Shown here: piece after piece, positions 1-10,910 of the stretch
How positions within the stretch are numbered: position 1 is the stretch's first letter
Layout: each line of letters begins with the position of its first letter
Source of the DNA: Planctomycetota bacterium
GTDB lineage: Bacteria > Planctomycetota > Phycisphaerae > UBA1845
Direction of reading: 5' to 3'
DNA: 64,000 nucleotides
Assembly (NCBI GenBank): GCA_024275565.1
Contig: JAJRYY010000173.1
Span: forward strand, 16,103 to 80,102
Translations under genes and position numbers: made by a program
The notes under the pieces: model-generated
What the model saw: only the letters and a program-made list of their open reading frames with translations
What the model was told of the DNA's origin: nothing
Database searches by the model: none

Positions 1-480
1 GGACATCGAGGAGGAGAATGCACCACCGCCGACGCCAGAGAGCGCCGCCAGAATAATCAGTGTTAGAAACGGAACATCGGGATTCTGCAATGCAAACCCC
101 GCACCTATGGCTGGTAGAAGCAACAGCAAGGTCGACATGAATTTGACGTTGCGTCCGCCACAGATCGAAATCATGAACGAATTCGGGATTCGCAGAGTCG
201 CACCAGCGAGACCAGCCACAGCGGGCAGGTTGAACATCAACGCGCGATAATGATCCCCCGAGTACGCCTCACCGTTATTCAAAAAAGTGAAGTTGAACAG
301 GTCAGGGTTTGAAAAATGTAGTTTCTGAATGAACTTCGCCAGCATGCCCCAGTACAACCACACCGAAAACGCACACAGGAGGTTCGGGATGGACACGCAT
401 AAGTTCCGCGTAGCCACTCCCTTTCCAATGCTTTCCCACTCTTGTGGATCATCTGGATTCCATTGGGTTAGTTTACTCAT
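1..480 (-). CDS. narK: NarK-type nitrate/nitrite MFS transporter (3' end cut by window edge)
   Basis: Read by hand on minus strand from ATG at 480: MSKLTQWNPDDPQEWESIGKGVATRNLCVSIPNLLCAFSVWLYWGMLAKF..., E. coli NarK-like N-terminus; open to base 1; downstream of the nar operon. Confidence 0.85.
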   Translation of the reverse strand, partial: MSKLTQWNPDDPQEWESIGKGVATRNLCVSIPNLLCAFSVWLYWGMLAKFIQKLHFSNPDLFNFTFLNNGEAYSGDHYRALMFNLPAVAGLAGATLRIPNSFMISICGGRNVKFMSTLLLLLPAIGAGFALQNPDVPFLTLIILAALSGVGGGAFSSSMS

Positions 481-554
481 AGCGAAGTCAATCCTTATTG
501 CGATTCAACTATCGATGCTCCCATCGCCTGTCCGCGCATTCAAACCCGCCCGAC

Positions 555-2348
555 TCAGAGTATTTCCGGTTCTTTTTCCGCATCGAGACGGAGCAGATGG
601 TCCAGAGAGAAGGGGCCTGAACCCCTCCAGATAAACAATGCAAGCGCGAAGAATACAAACGATGTGAACTGAAAGTCCACGTTTGAACCAAACAGGCTGC
701 CACCAGCGTCAGATGCAGTTGCCAATGTAATCACGACAGCACCAAACAGAATCAGTGAGTTCACCGCCGCACCCACACGCGTGATGAATCCAAGGGCCAG
801 ACTCGCACCCCCCACCACATGTGCAAACACCACCGACCACGCGACCAACGTCTGCCCCTCACCCAGATCAACGCCAACCCTGGCCTCAAGTCCCGCCATG
901 TTGGTGATGAAGTGAATGCCCTTGATAATCAAGGCAATTCCGAGGTAGATGCGCAGCAGGTCCATGGGGCGAATGTGCCTGACGCCCGGTATAAGATCGT
1001 GAATCGGGACGCGGTCCTTCCTCGCCTCTCGTCGATCCGCCATCGCCCGATCGAACTCCACAGCTGCTGAGGCTTCGTCTGCTGGTGAAAATCGAACCAG
1101 GAAAGTGAAGAACGCACAGCATGTGACAAGTCCCCCCAGGATCAACAACGCCTGCGGATAGGAAATATGCTCAGAGCGGACCAAGAAACCCGCACAGACC
1201 GCGCCCATATTTCCACCAGCACCAACAATGCCCGCAACAGATCCGAGCGCCTTTTTGTTGATGAAGGGAACAATCGAATAGGTCGCACCCTCCGACATCT
1301 GCACAAACAGGCTGAACAAAATCATCGCCGGAATAGCAAGAGCGAGCACCCTCATCTGCGAGAAAAAGATCAGTGCAACACCTTCGATCAATAAGGCAAT
1401 GAACAGCCACTTGACGCGCCCGCGCAAACCACCTTTCTCTACAAATTTATCGCTGATAAAACCACCCAGCGTTCTGGCGAAGATGTTCATCAATCCGAAC
1501 AGGCCAGCCACAAGACCCGCAGTCTTAAGACCAAGGTCGAAATAGTCCATGTAATAGATGGCGGCGATGTTGTTAATCGTCAGCTCAATTCCGAAACAGG
1601 ATGCGTACACACAGAACAACGCCCACACACGATAGTCCCTGGCTGCCAGCCAGAACGATCCCGTCTTTTTCTCTTTGACAACATCCAACTGGCCCGAGGC
1701 ACGCAACTCCTTGAAGTTGCCATCAGGCAGGTCGGTCGTGATGAAGAAATAGGCGATTCCAACCAGGAAACATACGGCACCGGCGGCGACCATCGACCAT
1801 CGCCATGCCGACGCATCCACGAAACCCATATAAATAAATGTACCGAAGACAAGCGGCATGACGATCTGAGTGACACCGCCCCCCAGATTGCCCCATCCAG
1901 CGGAAGTCGCGTTCGCTGTCCCCACACAGTTGGCGGCAAACATGACCGACGTGTGATACTGCGTGATGACAAAAGATGCTCCGATAACCCCTATACCAAG
2001 GCGAAAGAGCAGGAACGTTTCATAGGTGTTCGCCAGACCAATCGACATAACCGGAATCGAGCCCAGCATCAGGAGATATGTGTAACTCAGACGCGGACCG
2101 ATCTTGTCGCACAACCAACCAATGAACAGGCGTGCGAGAATGGTAATGGACACCGACGCAATGATGGTGTTACCGATCTGCTGTTTCGTGAGCGACAATT
2201 CCTCGCGGACAACGGCCATGAGCGGCGCGATGCCAAACCACGCGAAGAAGCAGAGGAAAAATGCGAACCATGACATGTGGAACGCACGCATCTGGGGTGT
2301 CTTCAGACTAAAAAGATCAATACCGGTGGCTTTGTTCCGTACTTCCAT
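555..2348 (-). CDS. narK: NarK-type MFS nitrate transporter fused to a C-terminal DoxX-like 4-TM domain
   Basis: 597 aa; N-terminal ~430 aa is MFS NarK-like; C-terminal ~150 aa (RPMDLLRIYLGIALIIKGIHF...GSGPFSLDHLL) has DoxX-like pattern. Confidence 0.85.
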   Translation of the reverse strand: MEVRNKATGIDLFSLKTPQMRAFHMSWFAFFLCFFAWFGIAPLMAVVREELSLTKQQIGNTIIASVSITILARLFIGWLCDKIGPRLSYTYLLMLGSIPVMSIGLANTYETFLLFRLGIGVIGASFVITQYHTSVMFAANCVGTANATSAGWGNLGGGVTQIVMPLVFGTFIYMGFVDASAWRWSMVAAGAVCFLVGIAYFFITTDLPDGNFKELRASGQLDVVKEKKTGSFWLAARDYRVWALFCVYASCFGIELTINNIAAIYYMDYFDLGLKTAGLVAGLFGLMNIFARTLGGFISDKFVEKGGLRGRVKWLFIALLIEGVALIFFSQMRVLALAIPAMILFSLFVQMSEGATYSIVPFINKKALGSVAGIVGAGGNMGAVCAGFLVRSEHISYPQALLILGGLVTCCAFFTFLVRFSPADEASAAVEFDRAMADRREARKDRVPIHDLIPGVRHIRPMDLLRIYLGIALIIKGIHFITNMAGLEARVGVDLGEGQTLVAWSVVFAHVVGGASLALGFITRVGAAVNSLILFGAVVITLATASDAGGSLFGSNVDFQFTSFVFFALALFIWRGSGPFSLDHLLRLDAEKEPEIL

Positions 2349-2449
2349 TGTGCTGTCCTAATCTACGCAACACTGTTCATGTGTTAAAAAGCGCCGACTC
2401 CACGGAAACGGTCTAATCCCTGCTTGACAGTCTAATCCCTGTTTGACGG

Positions 2450-3148
2450 TCAATTCCTCGCTTCCGGCGACCGATTCCAACGCACCACCTGCGGTTTACG
2501 CCAGAGATATGGATTCGGAATCACCAATACATGCACCAGTCGCGTGAACGGGAAAAAACCGATCACAAGACAGGCATTGACAATATGCAGCTTGACTGCG
2601 AATGGCATCGCAATGACGTACGAGATGTCCGGATCCAGCATCACGATCGACCAGAGGTATGGGGTGGCTGACGCGGCAAACCACGACGATCCCCACGAAC
2701 ACGTCACAGCCACATACACGCCACTTACCACCTGAATCAGGAGGAGAACGTGCAGAATGATGTCAGATATGCTGGTCACCGTACGCACCTTGCTATAGGT
2801 CAACCGACGCACAAGCGTACTCATCAGGCCGAGCAGAGTGAGCAGACCGAAAATTAACGCGGATATCTCTAGGATGTAGAGGCGAACCGGGTGGCCATTC
2901 CATGCAAGCACCGTACGAGGAAAAAGAAACGCCACAAAATGTCCGGCAATGACCACGAGTATTCCATAATGCAGCGGCACCATGCCCCAGAAATGTCGTT
3001 CATTTTCGAGAAACTGCGACGACAGGCTTGAATATGTGAATGCCTGGGCACGGTAACGCTGGATGGTCACCAGGAAGAAAAGCGCAAGCGCCAGATATGG
3101 GGCAACGCCAAACAGCAGCTGATCCAGATAATTGTGTGTGTTTCCCAT
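2450..3148 (-). CDS. narI: respiratory nitrate reductase gamma subunit (cytochrome b)
   Basis: 232 aa, 5 TM, NarI-like; directly downstream of narJ. Confidence 0.93.
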   Translation of the reverse strand: MGNTHNYLDQLLFGVAPYLALALFFLVTIQRYRAQAFTYSSLSSQFLENERHFWGMVPLHYGILVVIAGHFVAFLFPRTVLAWNGHPVRLYILEISALIFGLLTLLGLMSTLVRRLTYSKVRTVTSISDIILHVLLLIQVVSGVYVAVTCSWGSSWFAASATPYLWSIVMLDPDISYVIAMPFAVKLHIVNACLVIGFFPFTRLVHVLVIPNPYLWRKPQVVRWNRSPEARN

Positions 3149-3150
3149 GG

Positions 3151-3738
3151 CTACAGATCCTCCGCATGGAGTAATTCTTCGTGTTCGTTAAGTATCGGGA
3201 GGGATCCCGTTTCTTTGATCGACGCACCATGGCGCGACTCCAGCCAATCACATATCGCGTCGATCAGTGTCTCGTAGGGACTGTCCAGACCTTTCAGACC
3301 CTCGCGGATCGTCTCGAGCGATGTCAGCACACAAGCACTGGAAAACTTGTCGGCATCGGCTCCGTCCATGCGACCCAGCACTGGCAGTACATGCCGAATG
3401 TGATCCGGTAGATCCGTCGCTTCTTCCAGCGAAAAGTTCTGCAACTGCCCGCGCATCCAGACCAGAAACGTCCCCCGATCATAGGTCTCGCCGAACAAAT
3501 GCCACCCAATCTCCAGCGTACACCGAGGAGACATATCGAACGCGCGGGTATAAGCTTCTTCACGCGCTTCTGGTGTCATATCACGCATGTGCTCTGCCCA
3601 GCCCGCAACACGATCGCGCGTAGACTTGTCGGCCTCATCCAGCGCGCTGAGGCAATCCGCCAGCTTGGATTCGAATTCCGTATCGGGGTAGGTCATAGCA
3701 GACGCCAGCGCATCGTAGGTGTTCCACGCGTCCTTCAT
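3151..3738 (-). CDS. narJ: nitrate reductase molybdenum cofactor assembly chaperone
   Basis: 195 aa NarJ-like; start overlaps narH stop. Confidence 0.9.
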   Translation of the reverse strand: MKDAWNTYDALASAMTYPDTEFESKLADCLSALDEADKSTRDRVAGWAEHMRDMTPEAREEAYTRAFDMSPRCTLEIGWHLFGETYDRGTFLVWMRGQLQNFSLEEATDLPDHIRHVLPVLGRMDGADADKFSSACVLTSLETIREGLKGLDSPYETLIDAICDWLESRHGASIKETGSLPILNEHEELLHAEDL

Positions 3739-5228
3739 TACAAACCCCTCCGAGGTCCGGACAAGAACCCGAACCCAACGCTCTCGCGGTTTTCGTGTGG
3801 ATCTTCCATCATCTCAATGGCTTCCTCGCGGTGTGCGGGAGGAATGACAAAACGCTCCTCGAATGTACACAGCGACGTCAGACGGTAGATCGCCTCTGCT
3901 TCCTCGAGCGTACAGTCCGCCTCACGCAGCATCTGATCGGCGACATCCTGTGTGACGTCTCCAACCGTGAGCGCACGTCGATACCAGCGCACCGCCATCT
4001 GCTTCTTAAGGGCGTAGACGACCTTGGCCTCGTGACCACCGCCGAAGAGGCTGGCCAGGAATTTCATCGGAACCCGCGCCTGCTCGATATCGTGGAAGAG
4101 ATTGTCACTGATATTGTCCAGCGTCTTCTCGGTTCGCACCGACATCACCGGCGACATGGGCGGCACATAGTACAGCATGGGCATCGTGCGGTACTCGATA
4201 TGCGGAGGCAGCGCGATACGCCAGTCTTTCACAAACTTGTACACAGGAGAGTCCTGAGCAGATTCGATGACCGAATCATGAATACCATTGCGCTGAGCAG
4301 CCGCAATCACATCCGGCTGACGCGGGTCGAGGACCAGCGATCGATGGCCTTCAATCAACTCCTCATCGGGAAGATTTGCAACTTCCTCAATCCTGTCCGC
4401 GTCATACAGCAGCACACCCAGATAGCGGATACGACCGACACACGAGTGGAAACATGCTGGCGCCTGCCCCGTCTCGATACGCGGGAAGCATAGAATGCAC
4501 TTCTCGCTCTTGCCCGTGAACCAGTTAAAATAGGTCTTCTTATAGGGACATGCAGACACGCAGGACCGCCACGCTCGACATTTCTTCTGATCGACAAGAA
4601 CAATCCCATCCTCACCACGTTTATACAACGCACCAGACGGACACGATGCCACGCACGCCGGGTTCAGACAATGGTTGCAGATACGCGGAAAGTAGAACAT
4701 CACCAGTCGCTCAATCGCAAACATCTGCTGACGCTGCTCATCGCTCAATCCGTCAAGATTCGGATCGTTCTCGGCATAAATCGGAGACCCACCAAGATCA
4801 TCGTCCCAGTTCGGACCGGCTTCGATGTCGATATGCTCACCCGTCACCTTGGAGATCGGCATCGCCGTCGGCTGATCAGGGCCCTCGGGTGCGGTGAACA
4901 GGTGCTGATAATCGTAGGTCCACGGTTCGTAGTAATCGTCCATACTGGGCATATGCGGGTTGTGGAAAATATTCGGCACGATCCGCTTTTTATCGGTACA
5001 CCTCAGCTGGATGTAGTCATGCTTCTTTTCCCATCCGCCCTTATACTTCTCCTGATCCTCCCAGCGCGTCGGAAAACCCGTACCTGGCTTGGTCTCGACA
5101 TTGTTCCACCACATATAGTCCGTACCCTTGCGGTCGGTCCAGACGTTCTTGCACGCAACGCTGCATGTATGGCAGCCAATGCACTTGTCGAGATGGAACA
5201 CCATCGATATCTGTGAGCGGACGTTCAT
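3738..5228 (-). CDS. narH: nitrate reductase beta subunit, 4Fe-4S
   Basis: CIGCHTCSVACK and CNHCLNPACVASCPSG cysteine motifs; 496 aa. Confidence 0.96.
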   Translation of the reverse strand: MNVRSQISMVFHLDKCIGCHTCSVACKNVWTDRKGTDYMWWNNVETKPGTGFPTRWEDQEKYKGGWEKKHDYIQLRCTDKKRIVPNIFHNPHMPSMDDYYEPWTYDYQHLFTAPEGPDQPTAMPISKVTGEHIDIEAGPNWDDDLGGSPIYAENDPNLDGLSDEQRQQMFAIERLVMFYFPRICNHCLNPACVASCPSGALYKRGEDGIVLVDQKKCRAWRSCVSACPYKKTYFNWFTGKSEKCILCFPRIETGQAPACFHSCVGRIRYLGVLLYDADRIEEVANLPDEELIEGHRSLVLDPRQPDVIAAAQRNGIHDSVIESAQDSPVYKFVKDWRIALPPHIEYRTMPMLYYVPPMSPVMSVRTEKTLDNISDNLFHDIEQARVPMKFLASLFGGGHEAKVVYALKKQMAVRWYRRALTVGDVTQDVADQMLREADCTLEEAEAIYRLTSLCTFEERFVIPPAHREEAIEMMEDPHENRESVGFGFLSGPRRGL

Positions 5229-5263
5229 TCATTCACTCCATGCATCACAATTAACTCCAACCA

Positions 5264-8200
5264 TCACCATTTCAAATCAGGACACTTGCGCACCAGGATA
5301 TGCGTATCCCGATTCACGCCCGTCGGCCCCCAGTAATTGAAGTGGTAGGTAAATTGTCCGTAACCTCCGACCATCAACGTCGGTTTCAGGCGTGTCCGGA
5401 TCAGACTGTTGTGTCCGCCGGCACGACGATAACCACGCTTCGGAGATTTCGGAACCGAATAGGTCCGCTCCGGCGAGTGGTACTGAATACAGATCCCTCG
5501 CGGCAGTCGTGCGCTCACAACGGCACGCGTCACAACCACACCATGGTCATTGAAAATTTCAACCCAGTCGTTATCGACCACACCGAGACTCTTCGCATCC
5601 TTCTCATTCATCCACAGTGGCTCGACACCACGCGACAGCGTCGACATACGTTCGTTGTCACCATACGTCGAGTGGATATGCCACTTCCCATGCGGCGTCA
5701 GATAATTCAAGGTCATCGTATCGCTGCCGGCTTCGGTGAAGCGCATATCAGCATATTCCGTCGGTAACGGTTTGGGCTTGTACGTCGGAAGATGCTCGCC
5801 AAACGCCAGATAACCCGTGTGATCCAGATAAAAATGCTGCCGTCCCGTAAGCGTTCGCCACGGAACCTGACATTCAATGTTGTAGGTAAACGCAGAATAC
5901 GGACGACCATTCTCCAGAAGACCGGACCACATCGGACTGTTCACGAAACGGAACGGACCCTTTTGCAGACCCTCATAATCCGTCCGGACATTGCGAGAAC
6001 GCTCAGCCAGGTGCGCCAGCGGCAATCCGACCTTGACCTCCATCTCCTTATAGGAACGGTAGGCAAGCTCACCATTCGTCACCGTCGCCAGCTTGAGAAT
6101 GATATTGCAGCAGTCTTTGTCACGCTCGATCGACAGATGCTTATTCCCGCCCCACTCCACCACCGGCAGATGCTCAAGATACTCATCGTGAATGTCCTGA
6201 ATCTGGTAGTGCGTACCATGCGCACCAAGACCATTCTTGCGGGGCAGCGGGCCAAACGAGATGAACTGGTTGTACAGATTCTTATAATCGCGCGTCACAA
6301 TCTTCATACCCGGCATCGTCTTACCGGGAATCGCCTCAATCTCGCCCGTGATCCAGTCCTTGATGTCCGGCTGAGAAATCTCAGCAGGCGTATCGTGCGC
6401 CAACGGAGTCGTCACCAGATCCTGAATCGGTTCAGGGAAATGCTTTTCCGCCAACTCAGAAAACTTCTTCGCCAGTTCACGGAAAATCACCCAGTCGCTC
6501 TTCGACTCCCATGCGGGAGGAACCGCAGGCGTCAGCGGGTGAATGAAGCTATGCATATCCGTCGAATTCAGGTCAGCCTTCTCGTACCACGTCGCAGCCG
6601 GCAGCACGATATCCGAGTACAATGCAGATGTATCCATCCGGAAGTTGAGATCGACCACCAGGTCCATCTTGCCCTGTGGAGCTTCCTTATGCCAGGCGAC
6701 ATCCTCGATGGAATCCTCCGCCATATCCTCAGCAACACTGTTGTGGTGCGTCCCGAGGTAGTGCTTCAGGAAGTACTCATGCCCCTTCGCACTCGACATC
6801 AACGCATTACCACGCCAGATGTACCAGATCCGAGGCCAGTTCTCCGGAGCATCAGGATCCTCAACAGAGAACTTCAGCTTCCGATCCTTAAGCTGCTTCA
6901 CGACATAATCCACAACCTGCGATTCATCTTTCGCGCCAGCAGATTGTGCTTCCTTCACAATATCAATCGAATTCTTTTCAAACTGCGGATAAAACGGCAA
7001 CCACCCATTCCGGACCGCCTGAACCTGCGCATCCATCGTATGACCGCTCGTCAGCGGAGCACCCTCGCTCCGTTTCGGAACGGTATGGTAGTCCGTAAAG
7101 GATTTCTCATAACGCCACTGATCACTATGCACATAGTGCCAACTCGGGGCATTCTGTAGACGGGCGGCTGGAAACCAGTCCTTACCCAGCGCGATAGCAC
7201 CCCAGGGCTCTGCCGGGGCAAGCTTCTCCTGACCCACATAGTGCGCCAGTCCACCACCGTTCACGCCGACACAACCGCAGAACATCAACGCATGAATACC
7301 AGCACGATACATCAGGTTGTTGTGGTACCAGTGATTGATACCCGCACCGATAATGATCGTGCACTTCCCGTTCGTAAGCTCTGCCGTCGTACCCCACTCA
7401 CGGGCAAAACGCGTCACCATCTTACGCCCCATACCCGTATACTTCTCGGACCACGCAGGCGTGTACGGCATGTCCTCGTCATAACTCGCAGGATACGCAC
7501 CACTCAAACCGCGTGGCACCCCATACTGAGCCATCAAAAGATCGTACACCGTCGCAACCAGAACAGTCTTACCATCAACCGTCTTGATCTTCTTGACCGG
7601 AACCCCACGATTCAGCGTGACACCCTCGCCGAAATCATCGAACTCAACAGAAACAACCTCATCGTGATCCTCAAGAAACGTCAGCTCGGGATCGATCTCG
7701 CTGCCATCCTGCGCATCCTTCAGTTCGAGATTCCACTTACCATTCTCACTGCCCCACCGATGCCCCACAGACCCCAACGGCATCTTGGGACGCTTTTCCT
7801 TCGCATCCCACATCAGGAATTTCCAGTCCGGATGCTCAGTATCCTTATAGGCATCAATCCGCGAAGCTCGAAGCAGTTTGCCCGCGTGGTGTACCCCATC
7901 GCCCTTCGAAATCTCAACCAGCATCGGCGAGTCGGTATATTTCTTCGAATAATTCAGGAAATACGGAACCTTCTTCTCGTGATGGAACTCCTTCAGCAAC
8001 ACATGGTTGACCGCCATCCACCAGGCACCATCCTGACCAGCATTGATCGCAACCCACTCGTCAGCATACTTCGCAACCTGATTGAAGTCCGGAGCAAACA
8101 CCCACATCTTCGAACCATTATGACGCGCCTCAGCCGCAAAGTGGCAGTCCGGCGTTCGCGTCATGTTCAGATTCGAACCCATCACCGCAAGCATCTTCGC

Positions 8201-8905
8201 GTTGTACCAGTCAGCAGACTCCTGTACGTCCGTCTGCTCGCCCCATGTCTCAGGCGATGCAGGCGGAAGGTCGCAATACCAGTCATAGAACGACAGCGAC
8301 ACCCCGCCCATAAGCTGCAGCATCCGGGCACCACTCGCATAGCTGATCATCGACATCGCAGGAATCGGCGAAAAACCACTGATCCGGTCAGGACCATACT
8401 TCTTAATCGTGTAGATATTCGCAGCAGCCATCAGCTCAAGAGAAGTATCCCAGTCACTCCGGCGGAACCCACCCTTCCCACGCGCCCGCTGCCAACGCTT
8501 ACGCGATTCAGGATCCTCAACCAGCGACGCCCACGCATCAACAGGATCAACGTGCGCTGCACGCGCCTTCTTCCAGAGATCAAGAAGCGCACCACGCATA
8601 TACGGATACTTCACCCGCAGAGGACTGTAGAGATACCAGGAATACGAAATACCACGCTGACAACCACGTGGCTCATACGGAGGAATCCCCGCCTCAAGCT
8701 TCGGATAGTCAAGCTGCTGCATCTCCCACGTCACGATGCCATTCTTCACATAGATCGACCACGAACACCCGCCCGTACAGTTCACGCCATGCGTGCTCCG
8801 GACGACCTTGTCGTGCTGCCACCGGTTGCGGTAAAACTCTTCCCAACCACGAGTCTTGGGCGCAACTTCATCTTTAATCCAACTCTTCGCTGCTGTATTG
8901 CTCAT
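5264..8905 (-). CDS. narG: nitrate reductase alpha subunit (molybdopterin)
   Basis: 1213 aa; [11 protein letters not shown] Fe-S/Mo-bisMGD signature; no twin-arginine leader seen. Confidence 0.97.
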   Translation of the reverse strand: MSNTAAKSWIKDEVAPKTRGWEEFYRNRWQHDKVVRSTHGVNCTGGCSWSIYVKNGIVTWEMQQLDYPKLEAGIPPYEPRGCQRGISYSWYLYSPLRVKYPYMRGALLDLWKKARAAHVDPVDAWASLVEDPESRKRWQRARGKGGFRRSDWDTSLELMAAANIYTIKKYGPDRISGFSPIPAMSMISYASGARMLQLMGGVSLSFYDWYCDLPPASPETWGEQTDVQESADWYNAKMLAVMGSNLNMTRTPDCHFAAEARHNGSKMWVFAPDFNQVAKYADEWVAINAGQDGAWWMAVNHVLLKEFHHEKKVPYFLNYSKKYTDSPMLVEISKGDGVHHAGKLLRASRIDAYKDTEHPDWKFLMWDAKEKRPKMPLGSVGHRWGSENGKWNLELKDAQDGSEIDPELTFLEDHDEVVSVEFDDFGEGVTLNRGVPVKKIKTVDGKTVLVATVYDLLMAQYGVPRGLSGAYPASYDEDMPYTPAWSEKYTGMGRKMVTRFAREWGTTAELTNGKCTIIIGAGINHWYHNNLMYRAGIHALMFCGCVGVNGGGLAHYVGQEKLAPAEPWGAIALGKDWFPAARLQNAPSWHYVHSDQWRYEKSFTDYHTVPKRSEGAPLTSGHTMDAQVQAVRNGWLPFYPQFEKNSIDIVKEAQSAGAKDESQVVDYVVKQLKDRKLKFSVEDPDAPENWPRIWYIWRGNALMSSAKGHEYFLKHYLGTHHNSVAEDMAEDSIEDVAWHKEAPQGKMDLVVDLNFRMDTSALYSDIVLPAATWYEKADLNSTDMHSFIHPLTPAVPPAWESKSDWVIFRELAKKFSELAEKHFPEPIQDLVTTPLAHDTPAEISQPDIKDWITGEIEAIPGKTMPGMKIVTRDYKNLYNQFISFGPLPRKNGLGAHGTHYQIQDIHDEYLEHLPVVEWGGNKHLSIERDKDCCNIILKLATVTNGELAYRSYKEMEVKVGLPLAHLAERSRNVRTDYEGLQKGPFRFVNSPMWSGLLENGRPYSAFTYNIECQVPWRTLTGRQHFYLDHTGYLAFGEHLPTYKPKPLPTEYADMRFTEAGSDTMTLNYLTPHGKWHIHSTYGDNERMSTLSRGVEPLWMNEKDAKSLGVVDNDWVEIFNDHGVVVTRAVVSARLPRGICIQYHSPERTYSVPKSPKRGYRRAGGHNSLIRTRLKPTLMVGGYGQFTYHFNYWGPTGVNRDTHILVRKCPDLKW

Positions 8906-9804
8906 GCGTCAGTCCTCATCTCACCACCCGATACAAGCGGGCGACGTACGGCACGAAATCGGTTCTTCCAAAGAGAATCAAACAAACCAAGTACAAGGAC
9001 CATCCCCGCCAGACCGATCAGGAAAAATGTCAGCGGAGCGACAGAATCGTCATCACCGACACGCTTCGCGGAATCCTCGAAAAATGCAACCAGGCTTAGT
9101 ATTTCCTCAGGTTCAATCGGATGCAGCTTGAACACCGGCTGCATCGTCGTCGTTGCAGGACTCACCAGCCACGCAGAAAGGGGCTTGCGACCACCCACAC
9201 GCTCCGAAACCTTCGTCAAATCAGCCCCCAGCCGACCACCACCAAGCAATCCAAGACCACGAACCGTGTGGCAGGACATACACGCAGGACCACCGTTCGC
9301 CAGCGGCGTCAGACCCTTGAATATCTGCTCACCCTGAAACACATCCTGCGCGGTAAATGGGCGATCGCTGAACTTCACACCCTCAAACTGAGATTTCTCA
9401 AGCGCAGATTCTGCCTCAATCAAATCCAGCAACAGAAACGCCCGTTCACGCGTAAGACCCGCAATCTGAGCCATCACAACGCCACGAGACTCATCAAGGA
9501 TCTGCTTTGCGTAAGGATCACCACGATCGATCATCGCCTGCGGATTCAGCATGAATCGCACCAGCCACTCACGATCCTTGCGTTTGGTCACATTATGCAA
9601 ATCCGGACCCACAAGGCGGCCACCATTGATCGTATGACAGCTATAACAGTTCTGCTTGAAAAATGCAGCTGTCTCTTGACCTCGCGCCGATTCTGGAAAC
9701 ATCACCAGAAGCAACACAAAGGAAGCCCCCAGAATACATGACCACAAGGTTGGAAGCGGCTTCCTCGCCGCGCGACAGGAATCGTTCATTTCATTTTCCC
9801 TCAT
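8902..9804 (-). CDS. membrane-anchored diheme c-type cytochrome, NarC-like
   Basis: two CXXCH motifs (CYSCH, CMSCH), N-terminal signal/TM and C-terminal TM; 4-bp overlaps with narG and the Rrf2 gene. Confidence 0.85.
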   Translation of the reverse strand: MRENEMNDSCRAARKPLPTLWSCILGASFVLLLVMFPESARGQETAAFFKQNCYSCHTINGGRLVGPDLHNVTKRKDREWLVRFMLNPQAMIDRGDPYAKQILDESRGVVMAQIAGLTRERAFLLLDLIEAESALEKSQFEGVKFSDRPFTAQDVFQGEQIFKGLTPLANGGPACMSCHTVRGLGLLGGGRLGADLTKVSERVGGRKPLSAWLVSPATTTMQPVFKLHPIEPEEILSLVAFFEDSAKRVGDDDSVAPLTFFLIGLAGMVLVLGLFDSLWKNRFRAVRRPLVSGGEMRTDA

Positions 9805-10232
9805 TCCTCGCCCACGCCGCCTCGATCATGCCCGGCAAATGCAGCAGCATAAACAGACGTCTCCTCGAGAAAGCGAGAGTATTCCTCCCGCACGCGCTTC
9901 CACCCGATATGGGCGGGACATGGATCATCTTCATTGCAAATTCCGCTGCCAAACGGACAGGAACGGCGAATACCCAAGGATTGTTCCAGAGGAGCAAGTA
10001 CGTCGATCAGCATGATTTCATCAGCAGGACGAGCTAGGGAAAATCCCCCACCACGACCAGGGGACGAATCAAGATTCCCAGCACGAACCTGCATACCCAG
10101 GATGGAGAGCAGGTACTTGTGGGAAATACCCGTGTCCTCAGCGATCACACGGCCAGGAACGGGCCATTCGTCCACATGTTTCGCCAAGTAAACCATAGCT
10201 CGCAACGCATACTCGCTTGTTAGTGATACCAT
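9801..10232 (-). CDS. Rrf2-family transcriptional regulator
   Basis: 143 aa winged HTH (SEYALRAMVYLA); C-X6-C-X5-C cluster (SCPFGSGICNEDDPCPAH). Confidence 0.88.
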   Translation of the reverse strand: MVSLTSEYALRAMVYLAKHVDEWPVPGRVIAEDTGISHKYLLSILGMQVRAGNLDSSPGRGGGFSLARPADEIMLIDVLAPLEQSLGIRRSCPFGSGICNEDDPCPAHIGWKRVREEYSRFLEETSVYAAAFAGHDRGGVGEE

Positions 10233-10255
10233 AAATCAAACGCTCATCCAGACGT

Positions 10256-10277
10256 CTATAGGTATATAGCTGTATAG
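10256..10277. promoter_or_regulatory. dyad CTATA-N12-TATAG upstream of the Rrf2 gene (candidate autoregulatory operator)
   Basis: CTATAGGTATATAGCTGTATAG, 24 bp upstream of the Rrf2 start codon. Confidence 0.4.
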
Positions 10278-10510
10278 TACTTCTGTCAAGCGCGGGCATG
10301 AACTTGATTAAAAAATATCGATTGAAAGCCAGAAACGACGTTTTCGGCACTGTAAAGCAGGAAAGTCCGAAAATTCTGACCGCAGATTCATCGCTACTTT
10401 GAAGGTTCATTCCAATATGTAGTGTGGCTGTCAGCCTGTTGTACTGCCAGTTTCAAAGCATGACTTTAATTTTCAGCCCCGCTAATGAAATAAATCGCGC
10501 CTTCACCGCA

Positions 10511-10620
10511 ATTGAAGCAGGGATTTACAGGATACTGTGGAGGGTTTCAGGGAGTTGCAGCCATTTGTAGGGAATTGTAGCAGATTGCAGCGGGTTGTCG
10601 GGGATTGTTGTGCGCTGCTG
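10511..10620. repeat. degenerate 10-bp periodic repeat (about 11 units)
   Basis: attgaagcag ggatttacag gatactgtgg agggtttcag ggagttgcag ccatttgtag ggaattgtag cagattgcag cgggttgtcg gggattgttg tgcgctgctg. Confidence 0.7.
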
Positions 10621-10751
10621 TACGTCCATGGATGCGTATCAGCCCCAGTTGCGTAGCTCTACTGGGTAATATGGACTCAATTGTGCTGGTCCCATGAGTT
10701 CAAAATGCAGGCCGGGGAGCGAACAGGCCCCGTATCGCTCCACCAATGTAT

Positions 10752-10880
10752 GGTCCATCCAACGTATGGGCGTATAGGCCATCCTACGCAAGGTTCATCC
10801 TATGCATAGTTCACCCTATGCATGGTTCACCCTATGCATGGTTCACCCTATGCATGGTTCATCTAATGCATGGGCCATCC
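10752..10880. repeat. 16-bp tandem array (ggttcaccctatgcat), about 8 units
   Basis: consecutive 16-mers, three in the centre near identical, with ATGCAT core. Confidence 0.9.
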
Positions 10881-10910
10881 AAAGGTAGCCAGTCCTCTTC
10901 GGAAGAGGGT

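Noticed and set aside
5792-9337. Long plus-strand ORFs (455 and 698 aa) antisense to narG and the cytochrome gene
   Set aside because: Arg/His/Thr-rich translations typical of shadow ORFs opposite a highly expressed GC-rich gene; no domain-like motifs; narG is certain on the other strand.
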